Below are positions 9,576-19,349 of a stretch of 64,000 nucleotides of DNA, in pieces. The translations under genes were made by a program, and so were the position numbers. The notes below the pieces were generated by a model that did no database searches, was not told where the DNA came from, and saw only the letters and a program-made list of their open reading frames with translations. Source of the DNA: Gallionellales bacterium GWA2_54_124 (GTDB lineage Bacteria; Pseudomonadota; Gammaproteobacteria; Burkholderiales; Gallionellaceae); the NCBI GenBank assembly GCA_001801025.1, contig MGWO01000006.1:1-64000 (forward strand). Reading direction: 5' to 3'. How positions within the stretch are numbered: the first letter of the stretch is position 1; every line of letters starts with the position of its first letter.

Positions 9576-10892
9576 GTGAGCAAAGTTGCTAAGGATGCAC
9601 CTAAGGCCAAGTACGGTGATTTAAGCACTCGTCTTTGGTTCTTGCTGGGCGCACTGGTCGTATTTCGTATCGGTGCGCACATTCCGGTTCCGGGAATTGA
9701 TCCGGTTGTACTGGCTGATTTGTTTAAAACGCAAAAGAACGGCATTCTGGGCATGTTCAATATGTTCTCAGGTGGTGCTCTGTCGCGTTTTACCATTTTT
9801 GCTTTAGGTATCATGCCGTACATTTCGGCGTCCATTATCATGCAGTTGGCTTCTATCGCTGTGCCTTATCTGGAACAGCTGAAGAAGGAGGGTGAATCGG
9901 GTCGTCGCAAGATTACTCAGTACACTCGCTACGGAACCCTTGGTCTGGCTGTGTTCCAGTCGTTCGGGATTTCTGTTGCGCTTCAGGCTCAGCCGGGTCT
10001 GGTGCTTCATCCGGGATCAATGTTTCAGATGACTACGATGATCACGCTGGTGACGGGGACGATGTTCCTGATGTGGTTGGGTGAACAGATTACTGAGCGC
10101 GGTTTGGGCAACGGGATTTCTTTGATCATCTTTGCGGGTATCGCGGCGGGTCTTCCTAGCGCGATTGGCAGTACGCTCGAATTGGCTCGTACCGGTGCAT
10201 TTTCGATTCCGCTGGTTCTGTTCCTGTTTGTTGGTGCGATTGCTGTGACTGCTCTGGTTGTCTTCGTTGAGAGAGGTCAGCGCAAGATACTTGTGAACTA
10301 CGCCAAGCGTCAGGTCGGTAACAGGGTGTATGGCGGGCAGAGTTCTCATTTGCCTTTGAAGCTGAATATGGCAGGTGTGATTCCTCCGATTTTTGCTTCG
10401 AGTATCATCCTGTTTCCTGCGACGATTGCTGGCTGGTTTGGTAACTCGCAAGGCATGGGATGGCTGAAAGATGCAAGTCAGATGTTGTCTCCGGGTCAGC
10501 CGATTTATGTACTGGCTTATGCGTCTGCGATTTTGTTCTTTTGCTTTTTCTATACGGCGCTGGTTTTCAGTCCTAAGGAAACAGCGGATAACCTGAAGAA
10601 GAGCGGTGCATTTCTGCCTGGTATTCGTCCGGGAGAGCAAACGGCCAAGTATGTTGAGAAGATTATGTTGCGTCTGACGTTGATCGGCGCGGTGTATATC
10701 ACGCTGGTTTGTTTGTTGCCTGAATTTTTGGTTGTCAAGTTCAACGTGCCGTTCTATTTTGGTGGTACGTCGCTGCTGATTCTCGTTGTCGTCACTATGG
10801 ATTTCATGGCACAAGTGCAGTCGTATCTGATGACGCACCAGTATGACAGTTTGCTGAAAAAGGCTAATTTTAAAGGTGGGTTGTCGCGCTAA
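9576..10892 (+). CDS. secY: Preprotein translocase subunit SecY
   Basis: 438 residues with ten predicted membrane helices forming the Sec channel. [18 protein letters not shown], the QR[GKA]QR-type cytosolic loop ([15 protein letters not shown]) and the C-terminal [12 protein letters not shown] are conserved. It uses a GTG start at 9576, with AGAAGG a few bases upstream; the first residues [15 protein letters not shown] match the usual SecY N-terminus. Its stop overlaps the infA ATG (TAATG). Confidence 0.98.
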   Translation: MSKVAKDAPKAKYGDLSTRLWFLLGALVVFRIGAHIPVPGIDPVVLADLFKTQKNGILGMFNMFSGGALSRFTIFALGIMPYISASIIMQLASIAVPYLEQLKKEGESGRRKITQYTRYGTLGLAVFQSFGISVALQAQPGLVLHPGSMFQMTTMITLVTGTMFLMWLGEQITERGLGNGISLIIFAGIAAGLPSAIGSTLELARTGAFSIPLVLFLFVGAIAVTALVVFVERGQRKILVNYAKRQVGNRVYGGQSSHLPLKLNMAGVIPPIFASSIILFPATIAGWFGNSQGMGWLKDASQMLSPGQPIYVLAYASAILFFCFFYTALVFSPKETADNLKKSGAFLPGIRPGEQTAKYVEKIMLRLTLIGAVYITLVCLLPEFLVVKFNVPFYFGGTSLLILVVVTMDFMAQVQSYLMTHQYDSLLKKANFKGGLSR

Positions 10893-11110
10893 TGGCAAAA
10901 GAAGATGTAATTCAGATGCAAGGTGAGATTGAGGAATCGTTGCCTAATGCAACATTCCGCATCAAGCTGGAAAATGGTCATGTTGTTCTAGGTCATATCT
11001 CAGGTAAAATGCGCATGCACTATATTCGCATCTTGCCTGGTGATAAGGTGACGGTTGAGTTGACACCTTACGATTTGAGCCGTGCTCGCATCGTATTCCG
11101 TGCCAAATAG
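10892..11110 (+). CDS. infA: Translation initiation factor IF-1
   Basis: 72 residues, a single S1/OB-fold domain with [20 protein letters not shown] and RIVFRAK at the end. IF-1 occupies the A site during initiation. Its place between secY and rpmJ is typical of betaproteobacteria (and of Gram-positives) and unlike E. coli, where infA lies elsewhere. The start overlaps the secY stop by one base. Confidence 0.97.
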   Translation: MAKEDVIQMQGEIEESLPNATFRIKLENGHVVLGHISGKMRMHYIRILPGDKVTVELTPYDLSRARIVFRAK

Positions 11111-11130
11111 TTTTTAGTTAGGAGAAGTAA

Positions 11131-11244
11131 ATGAGAGTTCAAGCATCAGTAAAAAAGATCTGCCGTAACTGCAAGATCGTTATTCGTAAACGTGTTGTGC
11201 GTGTAATTTGCACTGAGCCACGTCACAAGCAACGCCAAGGTTAA
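11131..11244 (+). CDS. rpmJ: Large ribosomal subunit protein L36, zinc form
   Basis: 37 residues, [20 protein letters not shown] and so on to a TAA at 11242-11244. C11, C14, C27 and H32 form the zinc site, so this is the zinc-containing version. TTAGGAG precedes the ATG. It is the last gene of the spc operon. At 114 bases it is below the size cut-off of many gene finders. Confidence 0.97.
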   Translation: MRVQASVKKICRNCKIVIRKRVVRVICTEPRHKQRQG

Positions 11245-11265
11245 TTTTTAAACTTTGGTTTTTGA

Positions 11266-11274
11266 TGATATAAT
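11266..11274 (+). promoter_or_regulatory. Extended -10 promoter of the alpha operon
   Basis: TGATATAAT at 11266-11274 is a perfect extended -10 element (TGnTATAAT), 28 bases before the rpsM ATG. The -35 region is only AT-rich, which extended -10 promoters tolerate. It would drive rpsM-rpsK-rpsD-rpoA-rplQ. Confidence 0.7.
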
Positions 11275-11302
11275 TTTCGTTTTTTAAAGATAGGGTAGCT
11301 GC

Positions 11303-11668
11303 ATGGCACGTATTGCAGGGGTAAACATCCCAAACCATCAACACGCTGTAATTGCTTTAACGGCAATTTACGGTATCGGACGAGTTCGTTCGCAAGGTAT
11401 TTGCGCGGCAGCAGGGGTAATTCCCAGCGTCAAAATGAAAGACTTGACTGACGCAGAAGTTGAAAAACTGCGCGAAGAAGTCGCCAAATTCACCGTAGAG
11501 GGTGATCTTCGTCGTGAAACAACGATGAATATCAAACGTCTGATGGATCTGGGTTGTTATCGCGGCGTGCGTCATCGTCGTGGTCTGCCTTGTCGCGGAC
11601 AGCGTACTCGCACTAACGCGCGTACACGTAAAGGTCCGCGCAAAGCTATTTCCGGATCTAAGAAGTAA
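11303..11668 (+). CDS. rpsM: Small ribosomal subunit protein S13
   Basis: 121 residues. [19 protein letters not shown] begins the helix-two-turn-helix and [17 protein letters not shown] plus the basic tail are conserved. S13 contacts the P-site tRNA and bridges to the 50S subunit. First gene of the alpha operon; the transcript leader before it would be only about 20 nucleotides, shorter than the structured alpha leader of E. coli that binds S4. Confidence 0.98.
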   Translation: MARIAGVNIPNHQHAVIALTAIYGIGRVRSQGICAAAGVIPSVKMKDLTDAEVEKLREEVAKFTVEGDLRRETTMNIKRLMDLGCYRGVRHRRGLPCRGQRTRTNARTRKGPRKAISGSKK

Positions 11669-11698
11669 GTTTGCTTTAACGCATTAGAGGATTTAATC

Positions 11699-12088
11699 AT
11701 GGCTAAGCCAAGCACGAAAGTGCGTAAAAAAGTTAAAAAGAACGTAGTTGAGGGTATTGCTCACGTTCACGCTTCCTTTAACAACACGATCGTCACGATC
11801 ACGGATCGTCAGGGTAATGCTCTGGCTTGGTCCACGAGCGGTGCGAACGGTTTTAAGGGATCGCGTAAGAGTACTCCGTTTGCTGCTCAGGTTGCTGCTG
11901 AAGTTGTCGGTAAGTCTGCTGCTGAATGTGGAGTTAAAAATATTGAAGTGCGTATCAAGGGCCCAGGTCCTGGTCGTGAATCTACAGTACGTGCATTGAA
12001 TGCAGCTGGTTTTAAGATCACAAGCATTTCTGATATTACGCCGGTGCCGCACAACGGTTGCCGTCCGCCTAAAAAGCGTCGTATCTAA
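11699..12088 (+). CDS. rpsK: Small ribosomal subunit protein S11
   Basis: 129 residues. [20 protein letters not shown] and the C-terminal [11 protein letters not shown] are the S11 signatures. S11 lines the mRNA exit channel near the anti-Shine-Dalgarno sequence. GAGG precedes the ATG. Standard alpha-operon order. Confidence 0.98.
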   Translation: MAKPSTKVRKKVKKNVVEGIAHVHASFNNTIVTITDRQGNALAWSTSGANGFKGSRKSTPFAAQVAAEVVGKSAAECGVKNIEVRIKGPGPGRESTVRALNAAGFKITSISDITPVPHNGCRPPKKRRI

Positions 12089-12106
12089 TTTATTTGGGAG
12101 TTGATC

Positions 12107-12736
12107 TTGGCTAGAAATCTTGATGCAAAATGCCGTAAGTGCCGTCGTGAGGGCGAAAAGCTCTTTCTGAAGGGCGAAAAATGCTTTACTGACAAGTGCG
12201 CTGTAGAGCGTCGTGCGTATCCACCTGGTCAGCATGGCCAGCGTCGTAACACACGTTTGTCTGAATACGGTGGTCAGTTGCGTGAAAAGCAAAAAGTTCG
12301 TCGTATCTATGGCGTTCTTGAGCGTCAGTTCCGCCTGACATACAAAAAGGCTGAAGCTTCACGCGGTATTACCGGTGAGTCTCTGCTGCAATTGCTTGAG
12401 TCGCGTCTGGACAACGTGTCGTACCGTATGGGTTTTGGCGCATCTCGTGCTGAAGCGCGTCAGGTTGTGCGTCACAATGCCCTGCTGGTCAACGGCAAGC
12501 GTGTGAATATTCCTTCCTATCAAGTGCGTCCCGGTGACGTGGTTGAAGTGGCTGAAAAGTCTAAGGCTCAATTGCGTATTAAAGCCGCTGTTGCAGCTGC
12601 TGAAACTCGTGGTTTCCCTGAGTGGATTGAAATGGACACTAAGGCATTCAAGGGTACATTCAAAGCCAACCCACAACGTGCTGAACTGCCTGCAACCATC
12701 AACGAGCATCTCGTGGTTGAGTTGTATTCTAAGTAA
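12107..12736 (+). CDS. rpsD: Small ribosomal subunit protein S4 (TTG start)
   Basis: 209 residues, the normal S4 length, when started at the TTG of 12107: [25 protein letters not shown] at 12096-12100 is six bases upstream. The frame is also open from a TTG at 12101, but that lies on top of the ribosome binding site and would add two unconserved residues. The S4 RNA-binding domain ([20 protein letters not shown]) is clear. S4 is a primary assembly protein and translational repressor of the alpha operon in enterobacteria; a weak start codon fits tight translational control. Confidence 0.96.
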   Translation: MARNLDAKCRKCRREGEKLFLKGEKCFTDKCAVERRAYPPGQHGQRRNTRLSEYGGQLREKQKVRRIYGVLERQFRLTYKKAEASRGITGESLLQLLESRLDNVSYRMGFGASRAEARQVVRHNALLVNGKRVNIPSYQVRPGDVVEVAEKSKAQLRIKAAVAAAETRGFPEWIEMDTKAFKGTFKANPQRAELPATINEHLVVELYSK

Positions 12737-12753
12737 TCCACGCGGAGTAGCTT

Positions 12754-13722
12754 ATGTATAACAATGATTTTTTGAAGCCTCGCATTATTGAAGTTCAAAA
12801 GATTTCCGAGACCCAGGCTAAAGTGGTCATGGAACCTTTTGAGCGTGGTTTTGGCCACACTTTGGGTAATGCATTGCGTCGCATTTTACTGTCGTCTATG
12901 GCCGGTGCTGCACCGACTGAAGTCAAGATGGCTGGTGTGTTGCATGAGTATGCAACGATCGACGGCGTGCAGGAAGACGTTGTTGATATCCTGCTGAATC
13001 TCAAAGGCGTTGTGTTGCGTCTGCATGGCGTTAAGGAAGTCGTTCTGACCTTGAAAAAGGAAGGTTTCGGCGTCGTTACCGCTGCGGATATCAGTGCAAA
13101 TGCTGAAGTTGAAGTGTTGAATCCTGAACACGTGATTGCTCATCTGACTGCAGGCGGTAAGCTGGACATGCAGATCAAGGTTGAGCAGGGTCGTGGTTAT
13201 GTTTCAGCAATTTCACGCCAGTTGCCAAATGAAACGCGTGCTGTAGGTCATATCGCGCTGGATGCTTCTTTCAGCCCTGTGAGCCGTGTCAGCTATGCGG
13301 TGGAAAGTGCGCGTGTAGAACAGCGTACCGACCTTGACAAGCTGATCATGACGATCGAGACCAACGGTGCAATTGATCCGGAACAAGCGATACGCAATGC
13401 AGCGCGTATCCTGGTTGATCAGTTCTCTGTGTTCGCGGCATTGGAAGGCACTGAGCCTGTTGTTGAAAAAGAACATGTTCCTCAGGTTGATCCTATCCTG
13501 TTGCGTCCGGTCGATGATCTGGAGTTGACACCACGTTCTTCGAACTGTCTGAAGGCACAAAGCATTCATTACATCGGCGATCTGATTCAATACAGCGAAA
13601 ACGATCTGTTGCGCACCCCGAATCTGGGCCGCAAGTCTCTGAATGAGATCAAGCAGGTTCTTGCCGAGCACAATTTGTCGCTGGGTATGAAGCTGGAAAA
13701 CTGGCCCGTCGCTGTTGCATAG
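12754..13722 (+). CDS. rpoA: RNA polymerase alpha subunit
   Basis: 322 residues. The N-terminal dimerisation domain contains [18 protein letters not shown], and the C-terminal domain (about residues 245-322) holds the [20 protein letters not shown] and [13 protein letters not shown] helices that contact UP elements and activators such as CRP. Typical alpha-operon position between rpsD and rplQ. Confidence 0.98.
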   Translation: MYNNDFLKPRIIEVQKISETQAKVVMEPFERGFGHTLGNALRRILLSSMAGAAPTEVKMAGVLHEYATIDGVQEDVVDILLNLKGVVLRLHGVKEVVLTLKKEGFGVVTAADISANAEVEVLNPEHVIAHLTAGGKLDMQIKVEQGRGYVSAISRQLPNETRAVGHIALDASFSPVSRVSYAVESARVEQRTDLDKLIMTIETNGAIDPEQAIRNAARILVDQFSVFAALEGTEPVVEKEHVPQVDPILLRPVDDLELTPRSSNCLKAQSIHYIGDLIQYSENDLLRTPNLGRKSLNEIKQVLAEHNLSLGMKLENWPVAVA

Positions 13723-13761
13723 GCCGTTAGTAGAATAACTGAAGTTTAAGAGAGGCAAATT

Positions 13762-14148
13762 ATGCGTCACCGTTTAGGTTTAAGAAAACTCAACCGTACC
13801 AGCAGTCACCGTCTGGCAATGTTCCGCAACATGACAGTTTCGCTGTTGCGTCACGAAGTCATCAAGACTACCCTGCCTAAGGCCAAGGAACTGCGTCGCG
13901 TTGCAGAACCTATCCTGACGTTGGGCAAGACTCCAACACTGGCTAATCGCCGTCTGGCATTTGCCCGTCTGCGTGACCGTGAAATGGTTACCAAGTTGTT
14001 TGAAGAACTGGGCCCACGCTATGCAACACGCAACGGCGGTTATTTGCGCGTTCTGAAGTTCGGTTTCCGTCAAGGTGACAATGCTCCTATGGCATTGGTT
14101 GAACTGATGGATCGCCCTGCTGATGCTGAAGTTGTTGACGCTGAGTAA
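13762..14148 (+). CDS. rplQ: Large ribosomal subunit protein L17
   Basis: 128 residues. [17 protein letters not shown], then [20 protein letters not shown], which is diagnostic of L17 near the tunnel exit. AGAGAGG precedes the ATG. It closes the alpha operon, with a strong terminator 26 bases after its stop. Confidence 0.98.
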   Translation: MRHRLGLRKLNRTSSHRLAMFRNMTVSLLRHEVIKTTLPKAKELRRVAEPILTLGKTPTLANRRLAFARLRDREMVTKLFEELGPRYATRNGGYLRVLKFGFRQGDNAPMALVELMDRPADAEVVDAE

Positions 14149-14174
14149 TCGTTGTTGATTTATCTGCGTTAAAC

Positions 14175-14200
14175 AAAAAGCCGGATTATTCCGGCTTTTT
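14175..14200 (+). terminator. Rho-independent terminator of the alpha operon
   Basis: AAAAAGCCGGA pairs with TCCGGCTTTTT around a four-base loop, ending in a run of five T. It is effectively symmetrical but lies directly downstream of rplQ, and it ends the 14-kb ribosomal block. Confidence 0.92.
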
Positions 14201-14263
14201 GCTATTATGCGCATAGCTATGCGGTCGCTGCTGAGAGCGTCGCTTATTTACTCGGGAGTCAGT

Positions 14264-15241
14264 ATGTCAAATTGGTTTGAAGATAATTCCAAGTCTGTCG
14301 GTCACACCCCGCTGGTGCGTCTCAATCGTGTATCTGACGGAGCACCTGCTACGATACTGGCAAAGATTGAAGGCCGTAATCCCGGCTACTCGGTTAAATG
14401 CCGCATCGGTGCGGCGATGGTCGATGATGCAGAACGGCGAGGTCTGCTAGGCCCCGGTACGCATCTGGTTGAACCTACCAGCGGCAATACCGGTATCGCG
14501 CTGGCTTTTGTGGCAGCAGCTCGCGGCATTCCGTTGACGCTCACCATGCCTGAGACGATGAGCATCGAACGTCGTAAATTGCTGCTGGCCTATGGCGCGA
14601 CACTGGTCCTGACGGATGGCGCTAAGGGTATGAGCGGGGCAATTGCAAAGGCCGAGGAAATTGCGGCATCGAATCCGGCTAAATATCTGTTGCTTCAGCA
14701 ATTCAAGAATCCCGCTAATCCGGCTATCCATGAGCAGACCACCGGTCCTGAAATCTGGCAGGATACCGATGGCAAAATTGATATTCTGGTATCGGGCGTC
14801 GGCACGGGCGGCACGATTACGGGCATTTCACGTTATATCAAGAACACTCAGCGGCGTGCGATTACAACGGTGGCTGTTGAGCCTGCCGCAAGTCCCGTGC
14901 TGACTCAACGGCGCGCGGGCGAGCCGCTCAAACCCGGGCCGCATAAAATTCAGGGCATTGGCGCAGGCTTTGTGCCTGACACGCTGGATCTGTCGCTGGT
15001 CGATATGATTGAGCAGGTAAGCAATGAGGATGCGGTCCTGTATGCACGTCGTTTAGCACGCGAGGAAGGCATACTTGCCGGTATCTCCTGCGGTGCAGCA
15101 GTTGCGGTCGCGGTGCGTCTTGCGCATCTGCCGGAAAATTCAGGTAAAACGATCGTTGTTATTTTGCCGGATTCCGGTGAGCGATATCTAAGCTCGATTC
15201 TGTTCGAAGGACTGTTCGACGATAAGGGCGTGGCCCTCTGA
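14264..15241 (+). CDS. cysK: Cysteine synthase A (O-acetylserine sulfhydrylase)
   Basis: 325 residues. It makes L-cysteine from O-acetylserine and sulfide with [14 protein letters not shown] carries the PLP lysine (K45), [12 protein letters not shown] binds the carboxylate, and [17 protein letters not shown] binds the phosphate. [12 protein letters not shown] and [12 protein letters not shown] are much closer to CysK than to CysM. The frame is open further upstream (from 14207), but that would start against the terminator; the ATG at 14264 has CGGGAG nine bases ahead and gives the family N-terminus. Confidence 0.95.
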   Translation: MSNWFEDNSKSVGHTPLVRLNRVSDGAPATILAKIEGRNPGYSVKCRIGAAMVDDAERRGLLGPGTHLVEPTSGNTGIALAFVAAARGIPLTLTMPETMSIERRKLLLAYGATLVLTDGAKGMSGAIAKAEEIAASNPAKYLLLQQFKNPANPAIHEQTTGPEIWQDTDGKIDILVSGVGTGGTITGISRYIKNTQRRAITTVAVEPAASPVLTQRRAGEPLKPGPHKIQGIGAGFVPDTLDLSLVDMIEQVSNEDAVLYARRLAREEGILAGISCGAAVAVAVRLAHLPENSGKTIVVILPDSGERYLSSILFEGLFDDKGVAL

Positions 15242-15311
15242 CACCTCCAGTCTGTGAAGTCCTCACAGCCAGTTCAGGTTGGTTGTTACATATAGAAATC
15301 AAGGAAATTAA

Positions 15312-16403
15312 ATGAGTTTGAAATGCGGTATCGTAGGTCTTCCCAATGTGGGTAAATCCACCCTGTTCAATGCGCTCACCAAAGCGGGTATCGCGGCGGA
15401 AAACTATCCCTTCTGTACCATTGAGCCTAACGTCGGCATCGTCGAAGTGCCGGATCCGCGTATGGAAGAGCTGGCCAAGATCGTAAAGCCGCAGCGTATG
15501 CAACCGGCTATCGTCGAATTTGTCGATATCGCGGGGCTGGTGGCTGGCGCATCCAAGGGGGAAGGGCTGGGCAATCAGTTTCTGGCCAATATTCGCGAAA
15601 CCGATGCCATCGTCAATGTGGTGCGTTGTTTCGAAGATGAAAATGTCGTCCATGTCGCCGGTCGCGTTGATCCGTTGTCGGATATTGAGGTGATTCTCAC
15701 AGAGCTTGCGCTCGCTGACATGGCGGTGGTTGAACGCACCTTGCATCGCGATGGCAAGAAAGCCAAGTCTGGCGACAAGGATGCCATCAAGATGGTGGCG
15801 GTACTTGAAAAACTGTTGCCGCATCTGAACGAAGGCAAACCTGTGCGTACCTTTGGTCTCTCCGATGAAGAGAAGGAAATCGTCAAGCCGCTGTGTATGC
15901 TCACCATCAAGCCCGCGATGTACGTGGGTAATGTGATGGAAGATGGTTTCGAGAATAATCCGCATCTGGATAGGCTGCGCGAATATGCGGCCAAGGAGGG
16001 CGCGCCGGTCGTGGTGTTGTGCGCGAAGATCGAAGCCGAACTGTCCGATCTGGAGGATGCCGATCGTCTGGAGTTTTTAGCTGATCTGGGATTGGATGAG
16101 CCCGGTTTGAATAAACTGATCCGCGCAGGGTACGACTTGCTGGGGCTGCAAACTTACTTTACTGCCGGAGTGAAGGAAGTGCGTGCGTGGACGATCCATA
16201 AGGGCGACACGGCTCCTCAAGCGGCGGGCGTCATTCACACCGATTTCGAACGCGGTTTTATTCGTGCTCAGACAATCGCCTTTGCTGATTTTATTGCCTG
16301 TGGCGGCGAAGCCGGTGCGAAGGAAAAGGGCAAGATGCGCGTCGAAGGTAAGGAATATGTCGTGCAGGATGGCGATGTGTTGAATTTCCTGTTTAACGTC
16401 TAA
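15312..16403 (+). CDS. ychF: Redox-regulated ATPase YchF (Obg family)
   Basis: 363 residues, the full length of this family. The P-loop GLPNVGKST is at residues 9-17, the second GTPase motif is [20 protein letters not shown], and a C-terminal TGS domain ends [16 protein letters not shown] and DVLNFLFNV. Members prefer ATP to GTP and bind ribosomes. AAGGAA precedes the ATG. It stands alone between cysK and birA. Confidence 0.97.
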   Translation: MSLKCGIVGLPNVGKSTLFNALTKAGIAAENYPFCTIEPNVGIVEVPDPRMEELAKIVKPQRMQPAIVEFVDIAGLVAGASKGEGLGNQFLANIRETDAIVNVVRCFEDENVVHVAGRVDPLSDIEVILTELALADMAVVERTLHRDGKKAKSGDKDAIKMVAVLEKLLPHLNEGKPVRTFGLSDEEKEIVKPLCMLTIKPAMYVGNVMEDGFENNPHLDRLREYAAKEGAPVVVLCAKIEAELSDLEDADRLEFLADLGLDEPGLNKLIRAGYDLLGLQTYFTAGVKEVRAWTIHKGDTAPQAAGVIHTDFERGFIRAQTIAFADFIACGGEAGAKEKGKMRVEGKEYVVQDGDVLNFLFNV

Positions 16404-16405
16404 TC

Positions 16406-16469
16406 GAATGGTGAGTTGTGAGTAGCGAGCAGTTTTCACCACTTGCCACTTGCCACTCGCCGCTCATTC
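16406..16469. repeat. Imperfect palindrome built of heptamer-like repeats
   Basis: The left arm reads GAATG GTGAGTT GTGAGTA GCGAGCA and the right arm CACTTGC CACTTGC CACTCGC CGCTCATTC, so the two arms are roughly complementary and each is made of seven-base units of the GTGAGTN type. It lies between ychF and birA and ends right at the birA start. It looks like a dispersed intergenic repeat; it may also work as a weak hairpin terminator. No second copy was found in this window. Confidence 0.5.
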
Positions 16470-16470
16470 T

Positions 16471-17439
16471 ATGACGCCTCGTACCTGGCAGCTGCTGCGA
16501 CTGTTAGCAGACGGAGAGTTTCATTCCGGAGTCGCGTTGGCACATCAGTTGGGGGTCTCGCGCGCGACGGTGTTCGCTGCGCTGTCCTCCGTTGCTGAAT
16601 TCGGCGTGCAGCTGCAACGGATACGTGGCCGTGGCTACCGTCTGGTGCCCGTCTGGCAGCAGCTCGATGCTGGTCAGGTTAATCTCGCGTTAGCGGCTGA
16701 CGCGGCGTGCTTTCAGCTTGAAATTCTGCAGCAGGCCACTTCCACCAATACCGGGTTGCTGCGACGTGCCGCACAGGGGGCTGTCAGTGGCAGTGTGCTG
16801 GCGGCAGAACTGCAAACCGGCGGGCGCGGTCGTATCGGTCGCAGCTGGCACTCCGGTTTAGGCAATGCGCTGACTTTTTCGCTGTTGTGGCGTTTTAACT
16901 GCGGTCTGAATGCATTGTCCGGACTGAGTCTGGCGGTGGGCGTGGCTATCATGCGCGCGTTGCAGCGCTTTGAGGTGGCAGGCGCGGGTCTTAAGTGGCC
17001 CAATGACATCCTGTCATCCGATGGCAAGCTGGGTGGTGTGTTGATCGAGGCGCAGGGCGATATGTACGGACCTAGTTGTGTTGTGATCGGTATCGGTCTC
17101 AATTGCAGTCTGCCGCCGGCGTTGAGTCAGCTCATCACCCAGCGTGCGTCAGCGCTTGATCGTTTGTGTCCGGCTGTGCCCGGCAGAAATCAGTTGCTGG
17201 CTGCGATTTTGCAGGAATTGGCGGGCGTTTTGCAGCAGTTTTCCTCAAGCGGCTTTGCCTGTTTTCAGGAAGAGTGGCAGCGTTACCATGTGCAGCAAAA
17301 TCTTCCCGTCCGTCTGGCTATGCCTGATGGAAGCAGCGTGAATGGCATAGCGCTGGGTGTCAGTGATTCGGGCGAGCTTAGGCTGGCAGCAGCCGGCGGT
17401 GTAAGGCTGTTTAACTCAGGGGAGGTGGGCGCTTGTTGA
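16471..17439 (+). CDS. birA: Biotin-protein ligase / biotin operon repressor
   Basis: 322 residues. An N-terminal winged helix (about residues 1-60, LAHQLGVSRATVFAALSSV) precedes the ligase domain with TSTNTGLLRRAAQG, the GGRGRIGRSWHS loop that binds biotinyl-AMP, and GLKWPNDIL. It attaches biotin to acetyl-CoA carboxylase and can repress biotin genes. The ATG at 16471 is chosen over a TTG at 16450 because the latter lies inside the repeat. The C-terminus overlaps coaX. Confidence 0.93.
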   Translation: MTPRTWQLLRLLADGEFHSGVALAHQLGVSRATVFAALSSVAEFGVQLQRIRGRGYRLVPVWQQLDAGQVNLALAADAACFQLEILQQATSTNTGLLRRAAQGAVSGSVLAAELQTGGRGRIGRSWHSGLGNALTFSLLWRFNCGLNALSGLSLAVGVAIMRALQRFEVAGAGLKWPNDILSSDGKLGGVLIEAQGDMYGPSCVVIGIGLNCSLPPALSQLITQRASALDRLCPAVPGRNQLLAAILQELAGVLQQFSSSGFACFQEEWQRYHVQQNLPVRLAMPDGSSVNGIALGVSDSGELRLAAAGGVRLFNSGEVGAC

Positions 17440-18161
17440 GATTGCTGATCGACGCCGGCAACACCAATATCAAGATCCAGCAGGTCGAGGGGGATCGGTG
17501 CCAGCCTGTGAGCGTGTTGCCTGTCATTCGTGCTTGCGAGCTCGAAGCGTTTTTTCCGGCTGCCGGCCTTGTGTGCGAGGTGTGGGTCAGCAACGTGGCG
17601 GGTTCTGTGCTGGGCGAGCGCATCCGTTTGCTTTGTGCGGCACGCGGCTGCAAAGTAACCTTTATCGCGTCACAGGCTGCGCAGTGCGGCGTGCACAACA
17701 ACTATGCGCAGCCGTTGAGTCTGGGTACGGACCGGTGGGCGTCACTGATCGCCGCCTGGTCGTTGCAAAGGCGCACCTGTCTCGTGGTGGGAAGCGGGAC
17801 GGCGACGACAATCGATGCCCTGTCTGACAGGGGCGAGTTTCTCGGCGGACTGATACTGCCTGGCATTGCGTTGATGCAGCAGGCGCTGGCCGGCGCGACG
17901 GCGCAGTTGCAGGTTGCAGGCGGTAAATATGTCTCTTTCCCGCTCAATACGGCCGATGCGATGTTCAGCGGCGCGCTTCAGGCGACGTATGGTGCGATCC
18001 GCTTGCAATATGCGCGGCTTGCTGCCGACGATGCGCAGGTGTTGCTGTGCGGGGGCGCTGCCCGTTTGTTGTCTGAACACTTAAATGTACCGCTGCAGAT
18101 ACAGGATAATCTGGTCTTGCAGGGCTTATTGATAATCGCTCGTGAAAGGGGTGGCGCATGA
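17433..18161 (+). CDS. coaX: Type III pantothenate kinase
   Basis: 242 residues. It phosphorylates pantothenate, the first step of coenzyme A synthesis. LLIDAGNTNIKIQ near the N-terminus, GTDRWASLIAAW and VVGSGTATTIDALSDRG are the ASKHA-fold nucleotide motifs of CoaX. TTG start at 17433 (or 17436), with AGGGGAGG just upstream, overlapping the end of birA by seven bases; birA-coaX coupling is common in betaproteobacteria. The stop overlaps the next ATG (ATGA). Confidence 0.92.
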   Translation: MLRLLIDAGNTNIKIQQVEGDRCQPVSVLPVIRACELEAFFPAAGLVCEVWVSNVAGSVLGERIRLLCAARGCKVTFIASQAAQCGVHNNYAQPLSLGTDRWASLIAAWSLQRRTCLVVGSGTATTIDALSDRGEFLGGLILPGIALMQQALAGATAQLQVAGGKYVSFPLNTADAMFSGALQATYGAIRLQYARLAADDAQVLLCGGAARLLSEHLNVPLQIQDNLVLQGLLIIARERGGA

Positions 18162-18868
18162 AAAAGATACTCTGGGTATTGATTGCTGTAAATGTGATTT
18201 TTTTCGCGGTCATGAAATCCGGGCTTTTTGAAGGCAGACCCGATGCGCCAGTGCTGGCGGCTATCAATGCTGACAAGATTACGCTGGCGATCCCGTTCGT
18301 TGCCGCCTCCGCCGTGCAACCCGCCTCAGAACCTGTTGCCGCCTCCGCCGTGCAGCCAGTGCCAGCTCCTGTAGCGTCGCCTGCTGTGGCTGCACCTGTC
18401 GCGACTCGCTCATGTTTGGAATGGGGCGAGTTTACCGGGGCTGAGTTGGATCGTGCGAGTGCCGCTTTGAATAAACTGTCGCTAGGTGACAAGCTCAGTC
18501 AGCGCGAAGTTGATCGCATCATCGGTTTCTGGGTTTATATCGCACCCTTAAAAGATAACGGCGCGGTCATTCAAAAGTTGGCTCAGCTCAAGGCGCGCGG
18601 TGTGACGGATTTTTTTGTTGTGCAGGAAGCGGGGGAGTGGCAGAACGCAATTTCCCTCGGGTTATTTAAAACCCGCGAGGCGGCGCAAAGTTTTATTGAA
18701 GGTCTGCGTAAAAAGGGCGTGACCTCGGCGAAAATGGGCGAGCGATCCAGCAAAAACAAGACGGTAATATTCATATTCGATGGTATGGATGTCAAAATGA
18801 GTACGAAATTAACCGCTTTGCAAAAAGAATTTGCTGTAAGTGAGCTAAAGAGTGTTTCTTGCCATTGA
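18158..18868 (+). CDS. Membrane-anchored SPOR-domain protein
   Basis: 236 residues: one N-terminal membrane helix (KKILWVLIAVNVIFFAVM), a linker with repeats of the AASAVQPA and PVAAP kind (about residues 45-85), and a C-terminal SPOR domain beginning WVYIAPLKDNGAVIQKL and running through LGLFKTREAAQSFIEGLRKKG. SPOR domains bind glycan strands lacking peptide stems, often at division sites. It is translationally coupled to coaX through ATGA, a frequent arrangement in this group. The exact role is unknown. Confidence 0.85.
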   Translation: MKKILWVLIAVNVIFFAVMKSGLFEGRPDAPVLAAINADKITLAIPFVAASAVQPASEPVAASAVQPVPAPVASPAVAAPVATRSCLEWGEFTGAELDRASAALNKLSLGDKLSQREVDRIIGFWVYIAPLKDNGAVIQKLAQLKARGVTDFFVVQEAGEWQNAISLGLFKTREAAQSFIEGLRKKGVTSAKMGERSSKNKTVIFIFDGMDVKMSTKLTALQKEFAVSELKSVSCH

Positions 18869-18893
18869 CACGGGGCGCTGAAATCTGGACAAT
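18865..18893 (+). promoter_or_regulatory. tRNA promoter
   Basis: TTGACA (18865-18870, perfect) and GACAAT (18888-18893) are 17 bases apart. The -35 overlaps the stop codon of the SPOR gene, and the mature tRNA begins 13 bases after the -10. Confidence 0.75.
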
Positions 18894-18905
18894 GCTGACC
18901 TCTTC

Positions 18906-18982
18906 GGTGATATAGCTCAGGTGGTTAGAGCGCAGCACTCATAACGCTGAGGTCGGTGGTTCAAATCCACCTATCACCACCA
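18906..18982 (+). tRNA. tRNA with CAT anticodon (Met elongator, or Ile2)
   Basis: 77 bases with encoded CCA. The acceptor stem GGTGATA pairs with TATCACC; the T arm is GGTGG-TTCAAAT-CCACC. The anticodon loop CTCATAA gives CAT, read as elongator methionine or, if the C is lysidine-modified, isoleucine. The stem CAGCA/CGCTG has an A-C mismatch next to the loop, where relatives usually carry A-T. The D-loop and overall shape fit an elongator tRNA rather than initiator tRNA. Confidence 0.93.
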
Positions 18983-18986
18983 ATAA

Positions 18987-19020
18987 AAAGGCAATGTAAT
19001 CAACAGGTTACGTTGCCTTT
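18987..19020 (+). terminator. tRNA transcript terminator
   Basis: AAAGGCAATGTAA pairs with TTACGTTGCCTTT (13 pairs with one T-G wobble) around an eight-base loop, followed by ATTCTTTT. It starts four bases after the tRNA CCA end. Confidence 0.85.
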
Positions 19021-19064
19021 ATTCTTTTCTGCTGTACTCAAGTACTCCTGCTGATCACAAGCTG

Positions 19065-19349
19065 ATCACGCCGGGGGAATGCCCTCAGCATCGTGAGTTG
19101 CGCTTTGATGCCATCGTCGCTAATCCGCCGTTCTCAGCACAGTGGTCGGCCTCCCGGTTGCACAGGAGCGATGACCGATTTTCGGTGTATGGCAAACTCG
19201 CACCGAGCAGCAAAGCTGATATGGCCTTTGTGCAGCACATGGTTTATCACCTAGCCGAAGAAGGGACGATGGCTGTGGTGTTGCCGCATGACAAGCGATG
19301 CGACCATTGCAGCGTTCTGCAAAGAGTTAGGCATTGCACTCAGGTTTAA
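19065..19349 (+). pseudogene. hsdM fragment (type I DNA methyltransferase remnant)
   Basis: The frame carries the adenine N6-methyltransferase catalytic motif in FDAIVANPPFSAQWSA, then RFSVYGKLAPSSKADMAFVQ and EEGTMAVVLPH, all typical of HsdM. Everything upstream of the catalytic motif is missing, and homology stops at about 19,290, where a different coding frame takes over. Intact HsdM is around 500 residues; here only about 75 remain. It cannot be functional. Confidence 0.85.

Noticed and set aside
10017..10898. 293-residue open frame on the minus strand opposite secY
   Set aside because: It is an antisense shadow of secY, rich in R, Q and H, with no recognisable domain.
14207..14263. Upstream extension of the cysK reading frame
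   Set aside because: It begins against the alpha-operon terminator and has no homology; ATG 14264 has a good ribosome binding site.
19050..19070. Repeat of CTGATCAC behind the tRNA as a possible attachment site
   Set aside because: It does not match the tRNA 3' end and no second attachment copy or integrase was found in the window.
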